Positions 50,316-58,483 of a stretch of 64,000 bases of DNA are shown here, piece after piece. The DNA is from an uncultured Collinsella sp. (GTDB lineage Bacteria; Actinomycetota; Coriobacteriia; Coriobacteriales; Coriobacteriaceae). The first letter of the stretch is position 1; each line of letters begins with the position of its first letter. Below the pieces are notes generated by a model that saw only the letters and a list, made by a program, of their open reading frames with translations, did no database searches and was not told where the DNA came from. The stretch lies in NCBI GenBank assembly GCA_902465015.1, contig CABQLK010000002.1, forward strand, positions 1-64,000. Direction: 5' to 3'. The position numbers were made by a program, and so were the translations under genes.

Positions 50316-52676
50316 GTGAAGCTCGATACGCTCGAGATTGGAAAGGACGCCGTTGTCGCATCGGTGGCATCGGACGACCAGGCACTCCGACAGCATATTT
50401 TGGACATGGGCCTAACGCCGGGCACCGAAGTCACCATGATGAAGTACGCCCCCATGGGCGACCCGCTCGAGATTCGCCTGCGTGGCTACGAGTTGACGCT
50501 GCGCAAGGATGATGCCGCACGCATTGAGCTCGTGGATGTGCACGACACCGATACCGGTCCGCGCGCCAACGCCGCAATCGGAACGACGGAGCATCCGGCA
50601 CTCGGCGAGGGGATGTATTCGCCCCGTGCGGCAAAAACGGCCGTGCCCGAGGGCGCACCGCTGCATTTTGCCCTCGCCGGCAACCAAAACTGCGGTAAGA
50701 CCACGCTGTTCAACCAGCTTACGGGCTCCAACCAGCACGTCGGTAACTTTCCTGGCGTGACGGTCGACCGCAAGGACGGCACCATCCGTAACCATCCCGA
50801 GGCAAGCGTTACCGATCTGCCCGGCATTTACTCCCTGTCGCCGTACACGGGCGAAGAGATCGTCAGCCGCCAATTCATCTTGGACGAAAACCCCGACGCC
50901 ATCATCGACATCATCGACGCCACCAACATCGAACGTAACCTGTACCTGACGCTGCAGCTTATGGAGCTCGACCGCCCCATGGTCATCGCGCTCAACATGA
51001 TGGACGAGGTGACGGCCAACGGCGGCGCCGTGGACGTCAATCTGCTCGAGAGCCTGTTGGGCGTGCCTGTTGTTCCCATTAGCGCTGCCCGCAACGAGGG
51101 TATCGGCGAGCTGGTGGATCATGCCTTGCACGTGGCGCGGTTCCGCGAGCGCCCCGGTCGCCTGGACTTCTGTGCGCCCGATGGATCGGACGGCGGCGCA
51201 CTGCATCGCTGCATCCACGGCATTGCCAACCTGATCGAGGACCATGCCGTGACGGCGCACATCCCGGTGCGCTTTGCGGCGACCAAGCTGGTTGAGGGCG
51301 ACGAGCTGGTGACCGAGGCGCTTCACCTGGATCGCAACGAGCTCGACGCTATCGAGCACATCATTACCCAGATGGAGGGCGAGGCCGGCACCGACCGCCT
51401 GTCCGCGCTGGCCGATATGCGCTTTAGCTTTATCGGCGACGTGTGCGGGCGCTGCGTCGTCAAACCGCACGAAAGCCGCGAGCACGTGCGCTCCGTCAAG
51501 ATCGACCGCATCCTGACGGGTCGCTACACGGCCATTCCGGCGTTCCTGGTGATCATGGGCCTCGTCTTTTGGCTGACGTTTGGCGTGATCGGCGCGGCGT
51601 TGCAGGGACTCATGGAGGACGGTATCGCTGCTATCATCGCCTCGGCCGATGCGGGCCTCAAGGCGTTCGGCACCAACGACGTGGTGCGCTCGCTGGCTGT
51701 CGACGGCGTGCTTACGGGCGTGGGCAGTGTGCTGACCTTCCTGCCGATTATCGTCGTGCTCTTCTTGTTCCTCTCCATTCTGGAAGACTCGGGCTACATG
51801 GCGCGCGTCGCCTTTGTCATGGATAAGGTGCTGCGTCGTTTTGGCCTGTCGGGCCGCAGCTTTGTGCCCATGCTCGTCGGTTTTGGCTGCACCGTGCCGG
51901 CTATCATGTCGACCCGTACGCTCCCATCCGAGCACGACCGCAAGATGACGGTCATGCTCACGCCGTTTATGAGCTGCTCAGCCAAGTTGCCGGTTTACGG
52001 CTTGCTGTGCGGGGCGTTTTTCCCACAGGCAACGGTTCCCGCCATGGTCTCGCTCTATCTGATCGGTATCGTGGTCGGCTGCATCGCGGCTTTGGTGCTC
52101 AACCGCACGGCATTTAAGGGCGACCCGGTGCCGTTTATCATGGAGCTTCCCAATTACCGCCTGCCGAGCGTCAAGACGACGGTGATGCTGGCATGGGATA
52201 AGGCCAAGGACTTCATCACCAAGGCCTTTACCATTATCTTTGCCGCTACGGTGGTCATCTGGTTCCTGCAGACGTTCGATATCCGCTTTAACGTGGTCGC
52301 CGACCAGTCGCAGAGTCTGCTTGCCGGCCTGGGTAGCATCATCGCCCCGCTGCTGGCGCCGCTTGGGTTTGGCGACTGGCGTGCATCCACGGCGCTCGTC
52401 ACCGGACTTATTGCCAAGGAGAGTGTCATCTCGACCCTCACGGTGCTTTTGGGCGCGACCTCGCCCGCGGCACTGTCGACCATGTTCTCTCCGTTTACTG
52501 CCTATGTGTTCCTGGTCTTTACGCTGCTGTACCCGCCCTGTGTGGCAGCCATCGGCGCCGTCAAGAGCGAGCTGGGCGCGCGCTACGCCGTTGCCGTGTT
52601 CGCGTTTCAAGTGACGGTCGCCTGGATCGTGGCGTTTGTCGTGCATTCGGCGGGCATATTGCTGGGGCTGGCTTAG
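50316..52676 (+). CDS. feoB: ferrous iron transporter, FeoA-FeoB fusion
   Basis: 786 residues. The start is GTG at 50316 with GGGGGAGG upstream; the frame is open 79 codons further but that part overlaps the hairpin array. Residues about 1-75 form a FeoA/SH3-like domain (QHILDMGLTPGTEVTMM, LEIRLRGYELTLRKDDA). The G protein follows: G1 GNQNCGKTT (about 122-130), GNFPGVTVD, G3 DLPGIYSLSPY, G4 NMMDE. The membrane part has FeoB Gate motifs including VGFGCTVPAIMSTRTL and MSCSAKLPVYGLL with the conserved Cys, and SVISTL. Imports Fe2+. FeoA and FeoB are usually separate genes. Confidence 0.95.
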   Translation: MKLDTLEIGKDAVVASVASDDQALRQHILDMGLTPGTEVTMMKYAPMGDPLEIRLRGYELTLRKDDAARIELVDVHDTDTGPRANAAIGTTEHPALGEGMYSPRAAKTAVPEGAPLHFALAGNQNCGKTTLFNQLTGSNQHVGNFPGVTVDRKDGTIRNHPEASVTDLPGIYSLSPYTGEEIVSRQFILDENPDAIIDIIDATNIERNLYLTLQLMELDRPMVIALNMMDEVTANGGAVDVNLLESLLGVPVVPISAARNEGIGELVDHALHVARFRERPGRLDFCAPDGSDGGALHRCIHGIANLIEDHAVTAHIPVRFAATKLVEGDELVTEALHLDRNELDAIEHIITQMEGEAGTDRLSALADMRFSFIGDVCGRCVVKPHESREHVRSVKIDRILTGRYTAIPAFLVIMGLVFWLTFGVIGAALQGLMEDGIAAIIASADAGLKAFGTNDVVRSLAVDGVLTGVGSVLTFLPIIVVLFLFLSILEDSGYMARVAFVMDKVLRRFGLSGRSFVPMLVGFGCTVPAIMSTRTLPSEHDRKMTVMLTPFMSCSAKLPVYGLLCGAFFPQATVPAMVSLYLIGIVVGCIAALVLNRTAFKGDPVPFIMELPNYRLPSVKTTVMLAWDKAKDFITKAFTIIFAATVVIWFLQTFDIRFNVVADQSQSLLAGLGSIIAPLLAPLGFGDWRASTALVTGLIAKESVISTLTVLLGATSPAALSTMFSPFTAYVFLVFTLLYPPCVAAIGAVKSELGARYAVAVFAFQVTVAWIVAFVVHSAGILLGLA

Positions 52677-52719
52677 TTATTTATTGACGGCGCAACCTTT
52701 GTGTATCGAATTGTTTTCG

Positions 52720-52753
52720 GCCCTGCATCTGTTGCTGACGGATGCGGGGCCGT
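52720..52753 (+). terminator. terminator of feoAB
   Basis: CGGCCCTGCATC ... GATGCGGGGCCG. A TATAAT sequence for the next gene follows immediately. Confidence 0.7.
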
Positions 52754-52795
52754 TGCTATATAATCGCCTCCACTCAAAATGATTGGAGACGTTAT

Positions 52796-53992
52796 ATGAG
52801 TCAGGCAAGGCAAGACGGCATCACGCTCAGGCAGTGGCTCCCGCTCGTCGGGCTCACCTGCTGTGCGTTCGTGTTCAACACGTCGGAGTTTATGCCCATC
52901 GGCCTTTTGACTGATATCGCCGCGTCGTTCTCGCTCACCGAGGCCCAGGCGGGCATCATGATCTCGGTCTACGCCTGGGGCGTCATGCTGCTGTCGCTGC
53001 CGCTTATGGTGTTCGCTTCGCGTTTCGAGTTTAAGCGGATGCTGCTGGGCGTGCTGGCCGTGTTCTCGCTCGGTCAGTTCCTGTCCGCTGTGGCGCCGAC
53101 CTATCCCATCCTGGTCTGCGCGCGCCTGGTGGTCGCTTGCGCACATGCCGTGTTCTGGTCAGTCGCCTCGATTATGGCGTCGCGCCTGGTTGACACACGT
53201 CACGGGGCGCTCGCCATCAGCATGATCGCTACGGGCTCGTCCATCGCGCAGATCTTTGGCCTGCCTATCGGTCGCGCCATTGGCTTGGCCGTGGGCTGGC
53301 GCATGACGTTTGCCGTGGTCGGGGGCCTCTCAGCCATCGCGGCCGTCTACCAGGCAGCGGTGTTCCCGGCCATGCAGGCGGGTGAGCGCTTTACCGTCAA
53401 ACAGCTGCCCGAGTTGCTCAAGAACCCGCTCCTCATCGCGCTCTACGCAGTCACGGTCTTCATGGCGACCGGCTATTACGCAAGCTACAGCTATATCGAG
53501 CCCTTCCTGGCGCAGGTCGCGCACGTCGATGCGGGCGCCATTACCATGACGCTGACGGCGTTTGGCTGCTCTGGTTTGCTCGGAAGCTGGCTGTTTGGCC
53601 GCCTGTTCGATGGGCATCGCTTCCCGTTCTTGGCTATCACGCTCTCCGGCGTGCCGGTGGCCCTGCTGCTCATGGGGCCGGCCGCATCGTCGCTCGTGAC
53701 AGTGCTTGCCGTCTGCGCACTGTGGGGTTGCTGCGCCACGGCCTTTAACGTGGCGTTTCAGGCCGAGCTCATCAAGCACACGCCGGCAGATTCGTCGGCC
53801 GTCGCCATGTCGATCTTCTCGGGCCTGTTCAACCTCGGTATCGGCACGGGTACCGCGATCGGCGGAGCCGTGGTTTCGGGCCCCGGTATCGCCTGGATCG
53901 GCTGCGCGGGCGGTGCGATCGCTGCCGTGGGCGTCATCCTTGCCATCACGGTGATGTTCCCAGCCATCCGTCGCGCCAAGCCCGTCGCCTAA
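52796..53992 (+). CDS. MFS exporter, sugar-efflux/SotB-AraJ-like (DHA1)
   Basis: 398 residues, start ATG at 52796 with TTGGAG. Twelve hydrophobic segments. The N-terminal FNTSEFMPIGLLTDIAASFSLTEAQAGIMISVYAWGVM pattern and VACAHAVFWSVASIMASRLV are typical of SotB/YdeA-type exporters of arabinose, IPTG or drugs. Upstream, TATATAAT forms a good -10, and CTCCA / TGGAG (about 52769-52789) is a small inverted repeat near the ribosome site. Substrate unknown. Confidence 0.85.
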   Translation: MSQARQDGITLRQWLPLVGLTCCAFVFNTSEFMPIGLLTDIAASFSLTEAQAGIMISVYAWGVMLLSLPLMVFASRFEFKRMLLGVLAVFSLGQFLSAVAPTYPILVCARLVVACAHAVFWSVASIMASRLVDTRHGALAISMIATGSSIAQIFGLPIGRAIGLAVGWRMTFAVVGGLSAIAAVYQAAVFPAMQAGERFTVKQLPELLKNPLLIALYAVTVFMATGYYASYSYIEPFLAQVAHVDAGAITMTLTAFGCSGLLGSWLFGRLFDGHRFPFLAITLSGVPVALLLMGPAASSLVTVLAVCALWGCCATAFNVAFQAELIKHTPADSSAVAMSIFSGLFNLGIGTGTAIGGAVVSGPGIAWIGCAGGAIAAVGVILAITVMFPAIRRAKPVA

Positions 53993-54007
53993 TCACGTTT
54001 CCTCATC

Positions 54008-54074
54008 AGTTGCGGTGGAATAGTTCCTGTTTAAGGCCTCTGAAGGCCCAAGCAGGAACTATTCCACCGCAACT
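54008..54074 (+). repeat. AGTTGCGGTG hairpin repeat (copy C)
   Basis: Left arm from 54008 (AGTTGCGGTGGAATAG and on to 54029) pairs perfectly over 22 bases with 54053-54074. Starts 16 bp after the MFS stop. A small GGCCT/AGGCC hairpin sits in the loop. Confidence 0.9.
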
Positions 54075-54145
54075 TATTTTGGGGAAGAGGATACAAGCCG
54101 GGCATACAATGGATGTCGTTGTGTTGAGCTTACCGGGAGGTTGCT

Positions 54146-55522
54146 ATGTGGGCATACGAGACGACGTTCTATCAGATCTATCCGCTGGGCTTTTGTGGAG
54201 CTCCGCGCGAAAACGCCGCGCCCGTTGCCGAGGATGAGCTCGCCCAAGCTGCCGGCGCCGCACCCAACCCCGATGCTCCCATTATGAAAATCGCCCAATG
54301 GGCCGACTACCTGCAGGGACTCGGTATTGGCGCCGTGCTGATCAATCCTCCACTCGAGTCTGATAGCCACGGTTACGACACGCGCAGCCTGCGCCATATC
54401 GACCGTCGCCTGGGTGGGGATGCCGATTTTGCCGCCGTGTGCGAGACACTGCACGCCCACGGCATCCGTGTGGTGCTCGATGCCGTCTTCAACCACGTCG
54501 GTCGCGGCTTTTGGGCCTTCCGCGATGTGCAGGAGCGCAAGTGGGACTCGCCGTACAAGGATTGGTTCCACATCAGCTTCGACGGTGACTCGTGCTACGG
54601 CGACGGCTTTTGGTACGAGGGCTGGGAGGGCCATTTTGAGCTTGTGAAGCTCAACCTGCAAAATCCCGCCGTGGTCGACTACCTGCTTGAGTCCGTGCGC
54701 CGCTGGGCCGAGGTCTTTGGCATCGACGGCCTGCGTCTGGACGTCGCCTATATGCTCGACCGCGACTTCATGCGTCGCCTGCATACTTTTACCCGTGAGC
54801 TCAAGCCCGACTTCGTGCTGATCGGTGAGACGCTCCACGGCGACTACAACCAGATCGTCAACGACGAGATGCTCGACTCCTGCACCAACTACGAGTGCTA
54901 CAAGGGCCTGTACTCCAGCTTTAACTCGGTCAACATGTTCGAGATTGCCCACTCGCTGCATCGCCAGTTTGGCGGTGACCCGTGGTGCATTTATCGCGGC
55001 AAGCATCTGCTGTCGTTTGTCGACAACCACGATGTGCCGCGCCTGGCGAGCATCCTGACGGACAAGTCCTGCCTACGCCCCGCCTACGGCATGCTCTTTG
55101 GTATGCCGGGCATCCCGTGCGTCTACTATGGCAGTGAGTGGGGAATTGCCGGCGAAAAGGGCGGCCCCGATGGCGACTGGGCACTGCGCCCTGCGCTCGA
55201 TGAGCCTGCACCCAACGAGCTGACGGCTTTCATCAAGCAGCTTGCGTACCTTCGCTCGGCCGACGACGCAGCGGCCCGTGCCCTCAACTACGGTGCCTAT
55301 CGCAACGTGGTGATCCAGAACAAGCAACTGCTGTTCGAGCGCGCCTGCGACGACGCGACGGTGCTCGTGGCGGTCAATGCCGTGAACGAGCCCTATACCT
55401 TTGGGGCCGGCGAACTCAACGGCTCCTTCGTCGACCTGCTTGCCGACGATGCGCCCACGGTCGAGCTGTCGGGCTTCCTTGAACTTGCGCCCTACGAAGT
55501 GCGCTATCTGTTGAGGGCCTAG
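54146..55522 (+). CDS. GH13-family alpha-amylase-type glycosidase
   Basis: 458 residues, cytosolic (no signal peptide), ATG with GGGAGG. The TIM-barrel motifs are present: VVLDAVFNHVGRG (region I, about 110-122), GIDGLRLDVAYM with nucleophile Asp (region II, about 191-202), VLIGETLHGDY with acid/base Glu (region III, about 225-235) and SFVDNHDVPRLAS (region IV, about 290-302). Active on alpha-glucans or maltodextrins inside the cell. The glycosylase gene follows after 3 bp, so the two share a transcript though functions differ. Confidence 0.9.
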   Translation: MWAYETTFYQIYPLGFCGAPRENAAPVAEDELAQAAGAAPNPDAPIMKIAQWADYLQGLGIGAVLINPPLESDSHGYDTRSLRHIDRRLGGDADFAAVCETLHAHGIRVVLDAVFNHVGRGFWAFRDVQERKWDSPYKDWFHISFDGDSCYGDGFWYEGWEGHFELVKLNLQNPAVVDYLLESVRRWAEVFGIDGLRLDVAYMLDRDFMRRLHTFTRELKPDFVLIGETLHGDYNQIVNDEMLDSCTNYECYKGLYSSFNSVNMFEIAHSLHRQFGGDPWCIYRGKHLLSFVDNHDVPRLASILTDKSCLRPAYGMLFGMPGIPCVYYGSEWGIAGEKGGPDGDWALRPALDEPAPNELTAFIKQLAYLRSADDAAARALNYGAYRNVVIQNKQLLFERACDDATVLVAVNAVNEPYTFGAGELNGSFVDLLADDAPTVELSGFLELAPYEVRYLLRA

Positions 55523-55525
55523 CTC

Positions 55526-56089
55526 GTGGCCACGCCAGACGAGGGTTATCAACATATTGAGCATGGGTTTGAGCCCGTGTTTGACGAGCGCTCGCGCGTT
55601 TTGGTACTGGGGTCGTTTCCCTCGGTGCTCTCGCGTGCCAATGCCTTCTACTATGGCAATCCGCAGAACCGCTTTTGGCGCGTGATGGCCGCGTGCCTCG
55701 GTGTGCCCGTGCCGCCCAACGAGGGCAATCCTTTGGCAAGTGGTGAGCCCGCGACGCTCGATGCCTCGATTGCCGCCAAGCGCTCCATGCTGCTCAACGG
55801 CGGTGTGGCCCTTTGGGACGTGATCGAGGGCTGTGACATCAAGGGCTCAAGCGACACCAGCATCAAAAACGTCGTTCCGGCGCATGTCGAGCGCATTACC
55901 GGCGCAGCTCCCATTGAGCAGGTGATATGCAACGGTGGTACAGCTGGTCGGCTCTACAAGCGCTATCTACAAGAACGCACGGGGCTGTCGGCCATCGTTC
56001 TGCCGTCGACTAGTCCCGCCAATGCGGCATGGCGCCTGGAACGCCTTGTCGAGCGCTGGCGCGAGGCCGTTGACTGGGGCGCTCTGTAA
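55526..56089 (+). CDS. uracil/hypoxanthine-DNA glycosylase family protein (Mug/HDG-like)
   Basis: 187 residues. The start is GTG at 55526, coupled to the GH13 gene. Motif 1 is VLVLGSFPSVLSRANAFYYGNPQNRFWRVM (about 25-54), with Asn in place of the catalytic Asp as in family 6 hypoxanthine-DNA glycosylases; AALWDVI-like GGVALWDVIEGC follows. The C-terminal motif is LPSTSPANAAW. It should remove deaminated bases (hypoxanthine or uracil) from DNA. Confidence 0.85.
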   Translation: MATPDEGYQHIEHGFEPVFDERSRVLVLGSFPSVLSRANAFYYGNPQNRFWRVMAACLGVPVPPNEGNPLASGEPATLDASIAAKRSMLLNGGVALWDVIEGCDIKGSSDTSIKNVVPAHVERITGAAPIEQVICNGGTAGRLYKRYLQERTGLSAIVLPSTSPANAAWRLERLVERWREAVDWGAL

Positions 56090-56090
56090 T

Positions 56091-56750
56091 TTAGATATCT
56101 GATTGGGCGCGGGTGCTGAGGCGTTTCATGATGGCATGCCAGATCGGTGCGGGCAGCGCGGGCTTGACGCGCACCATGCCGTCGGCATCGACGCTACCGG
56201 CATTGCCACCGCCAAGCAGCTGCGCATGTTCAATGGAGCAGCCCATGCGCACAGCGCCCACAAGCTTATCCATCGCTTCCGAAAATGGCCGACGCAAGAG
56301 GCCCATACGCGGGGAGTGGCGAAGTGCTGCGATGCCGCCGCCGGCGCAGATGACAACGCCGTCGCACCATGGCAGGTCACGTAGAATACATGCCCGGTAT
56401 AGGCGGTCGAGGACTTCGTCCGTCTGCTTGGCGTTTTTGGACAGGGCCTGGACGACGACATAGACGCGTGTCTCTGTATTTCCAAGGCGATCGAGTATCT
56501 GCTCGACAGCGATCATAGCCTCATCGTCAAATGCATCATCAACAGCGAGCACCATGCCATCGACTGCACCGGTGTCATTTGCCTTCAAGTTGACCGGGCG
56601 GGGGAGTGCGGTGCCGGAAAGCTGAGCATAGGCGGCGATGGCATCCTGCAGGTCCCAGAGCAAAAACTCAAGATCGGCGCTCTCGGGAATACTGACAAAC
56701 GCGATGTTATGCAGTGCTTTTGGTGCATAGCCGCGTGCGGTCGCCTCCAT
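56091..56750 (-). CDS. conserved-looking hypothetical protein, possible flavodoxin-like fold
   Basis: 219 residues; ATG at 56750 with AGGAGG upstream. I do not recognise the family. Visible features are alternating beta and alpha patterns (HNIAFVSIPES, RVYVVVQALSK, DGVVICAGGGIAAL), no signal peptide and no membrane segment. A stretch RRPFSEAMDKLVGAVRMG recalls NADPH-dependent FMN-binding reductases but is not enough for a call. It converges on the glycosylase gene with one base between the stops and diverges from the aminotransferase gene. Confidence 0.7.
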   Translation of the reverse strand: MEATARGYAPKALHNIAFVSIPESADLEFLLWDLQDAIAAYAQLSGTALPRPVNLKANDTGAVDGMVLAVDDAFDDEAMIAVEQILDRLGNTETRVYVVVQALSKNAKQTDEVLDRLYRACILRDLPWCDGVVICAGGGIAALRHSPRMGLLRRPFSEAMDKLVGAVRMGCSIEHAQLLGGGNAGSVDADGMVRVKPALPAPIWHAIMKRLSTRAQSDI

Positions 56751-56843
56751 GCCGCCTCCTTTCCGGTTGGTTTCCGTTTAGGTTACACCGTCTGGCGGCG
56801 CCTCGCCGCGCTATCCTAGTGCAACCCTTACGAAAGGAACGCC

Positions 56844-57980
56844 ATGCGCCTGCCCATGAATACCTCGCTTGCCACGCTCAAGCCCTCCGGCATCCGTCGG
56901 ATTAACGCGCTCGCTGCCCAGCACCCAGGATGCATTGCGCTCGCGCTCGGCGAGCCCGATTTTCCTACACCCGATGTGATTAGCGCCGAGGTGACGGCCG
57001 CGCTGGGCCGCGGCGACACGCACTATCCGCCCAACAACGGTCGCCCCGCCCTGCGCGAGGCGCTGTCTGCCTACATGGGGGACGCGGGCCTGGCGTTTTC
57101 GGCCGACGAGGTCATCCTGACCGACGGCGCGACCGAGGCCCTGTCGGCGACATTCATGGCTATGCTCAACCCCGGCGACGAGGTCATTATCCCCACGCCA
57201 GCCTTTGGCCTGTACGAGAGCATCGTCGTGGCCAACCACGCCAAAGCGGTCTTTTTGGATACGGAGCTTGCGCAATTCCAGATTGACGAAGACGCACTTC
57301 GTGCTTGCGTGACACCGGCGACCAAGGCCATCGTCATCTGCTCGCCCAACAATCCTACGGGTTGCATCCTCGACGCGGCGTCGCTCGATGCCGTGGCGCG
57401 CGTGGCAGACCAGGCGGGCATCTACGTGGTCTGCGACGACGTATACAACCGCCTGGTCTATGTGGATGACTACGAGCGCTTTGCCCGGCGCCACCCGGAG
57501 CTACGCGATCAGACGGTAGTTATCGAGAGCTTCTCCAAGCCCTGGGCTATGACCGGCTGGCGCCTGGGTTGGCTCGCAGCCGCAGCCCCCGTCATCGCCG
57601 AGATCGCAAAGGCGCACCAATACCTAGTATCGAGCGCCGTTTCCTTCGAGATGGACGCCGCAGCCCGAGCCCTGACCGTCGACCCAACCCCCATGCTCAA
57701 AGTCTACCAAGCCCGCCGCGAACGCGTACTCGCATCCCTTAATAACATGGGCCTAGACGTAGTGGAACCAGCCGGCGCCTTCTACGCCTTCCCCAGCATC
57801 AAACAATTCGGCCTAACCAGCGAAGCCTTCTGCATCAAAGCCATCAAAGAAGCCAACGTAGCCCTAGTCCCGGGCGACTGTTTCGGCACCGAAGGCCACA
57901 TCCGCCTAAGCTACTGCGTCTCCGACAAAGATCTAGACGAAGGCCTCCGCCGCCTGTCCACCTTCGTTTCAACCTTATAG
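56844..57980 (+). CDS. PLP-dependent class I/II aminotransferase
   Basis: 378 residues, AAAGGA before the ATG. The substrate-entry segment ALGEPDFPTPDV, the TDGATEALSATF PLP loop, CSPNNPTGCILD (Asn of the cofactor site, about 172-183), and the Schiff-base Lys in IESFSKPWAMTGWRLGW (Lys about 234) are typical of aspartate/aromatic aminotransferases. Substrate not determined. From about 57620 to the end the codon choice changes to A-ending codons (six CTA, four GTA, five AAA, six GAA in about 120 codons), while the first two thirds use CTG, GTG, AAG and GAG, so the gene looks like a mosaic. Confidence 0.88.
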   Translation: MRLPMNTSLATLKPSGIRRINALAAQHPGCIALALGEPDFPTPDVISAEVTAALGRGDTHYPPNNGRPALREALSAYMGDAGLAFSADEVILTDGATEALSATFMAMLNPGDEVIIPTPAFGLYESIVVANHAKAVFLDTELAQFQIDEDALRACVTPATKAIVICSPNNPTGCILDAASLDAVARVADQAGIYVVCDDVYNRLVYVDDYERFARRHPELRDQTVVIESFSKPWAMTGWRLGWLAAAAPVIAEIAKAHQYLVSSAVSFEMDAAARALTVDPTPMLKVYQARRERVLASLNNMGLDVVEPAGAFYAFPSIKQFGLTSEAFCIKAIKEANVALVPGDCFGTEGHIRLSYCVSDKDLDEGLRRLSTFVSTL

Positions 57981-58039
57981 CCCAACGGGACGCAACACAT
58001 CAGCCCACCGACTTAAGGATTGTGAGTGGGGCGCGTCGC

Positions 58040-58242
58040 TCAACGGGCACGAGGATTCGTAGCAAAGTTACCGCAGCTCCGGTCCGAGGGGCCGGGTTGA
58101 GATTTTCGTAGATTCCGCACGAGCCGAAGAGCACTTAATGTGCTCTTCGTGCGAGCCAGGACTTGACCGAGCGAAAATCTCAACCCGGCCCCTCGGACCG
58201 GAGCGTATGCAGGGTTTGTGTACGAATCCTCGTGCCCGTTGA
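58040..58242. repeat. giant nested inverted repeat
   Basis: Outer arms 58040-58061 (TCAACGGGCACGAGGATTCG and two more bases) and 58221-58242: 22 of 22 pairs. Middle arms 58076-58108 (GCTCCGGTCCGAGGGGCCGG...) and 58172-58204: 33 of 33 pairs. Innermost CGAAGAGCAC (58125-58134) / GTGCTCTTCG (58140-58149). The right outer arm ends in the -35 box of the rplJ promoter. No coding content. Confidence 0.9.
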
Positions 58243-58267
58243 CCGACGCCGGGGTCCCCGCCATAAT
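58239..58267 (+). promoter_or_regulatory. rplJL promoter
   Basis: TTGACC (58239-58244), 17-bp spacer, CATAAT (58262-58267). Gives a leader of about 210 nt. Confidence 0.75.
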
Positions 58268-58289
58268 ACTTTCGGTTCATGCACGAATC

Positions 58290-58362
58290 CGCTGCCAGAG
58301 ACAGCCGGTGCAAACGGGCATCGCCCGCGAGCTTAATGGGATATCCCGCCAGCCGAGGTGGT
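58290..58362 (+). ncRNA. ribosomal protein L10 leader (autoregulatory)
   Basis: The sequence CTGCCAGAGACAGCCGGTG followed later by TTAATGGG, then CCCGCCAGCCGAGGT resembles the L10 leader that binds the L10-L12 complex in many bacteria. It is followed by a terminator-like hairpin, as expected for attenuation. Assignment is by recalled consensus. Confidence 0.65.
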
Positions 58363-58380
58363 CGAGTAGATATGTCTTCT

Positions 58381-58418
58381 CGCCCCCGTCGCTCATGCAG
58401 CGCGGGGGCTTTCTTTTT
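58381..58418 (+). terminator. attenuator hairpin in the rplJ leader
   Basis: GCCCCCG (58382-58388) pairs with CGGGGGC (58403-58409), followed by TTTCTTTTT. It lies between the L10 leader and the rplJ ribosome site. Confidence 0.8.
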
Positions 58419-58483
58419 GGACATGCCCCCGTCACGTCCTTGTGGCGGACCGTGCCCGGAAAGAATTCGAGGAGGTGTAATTC

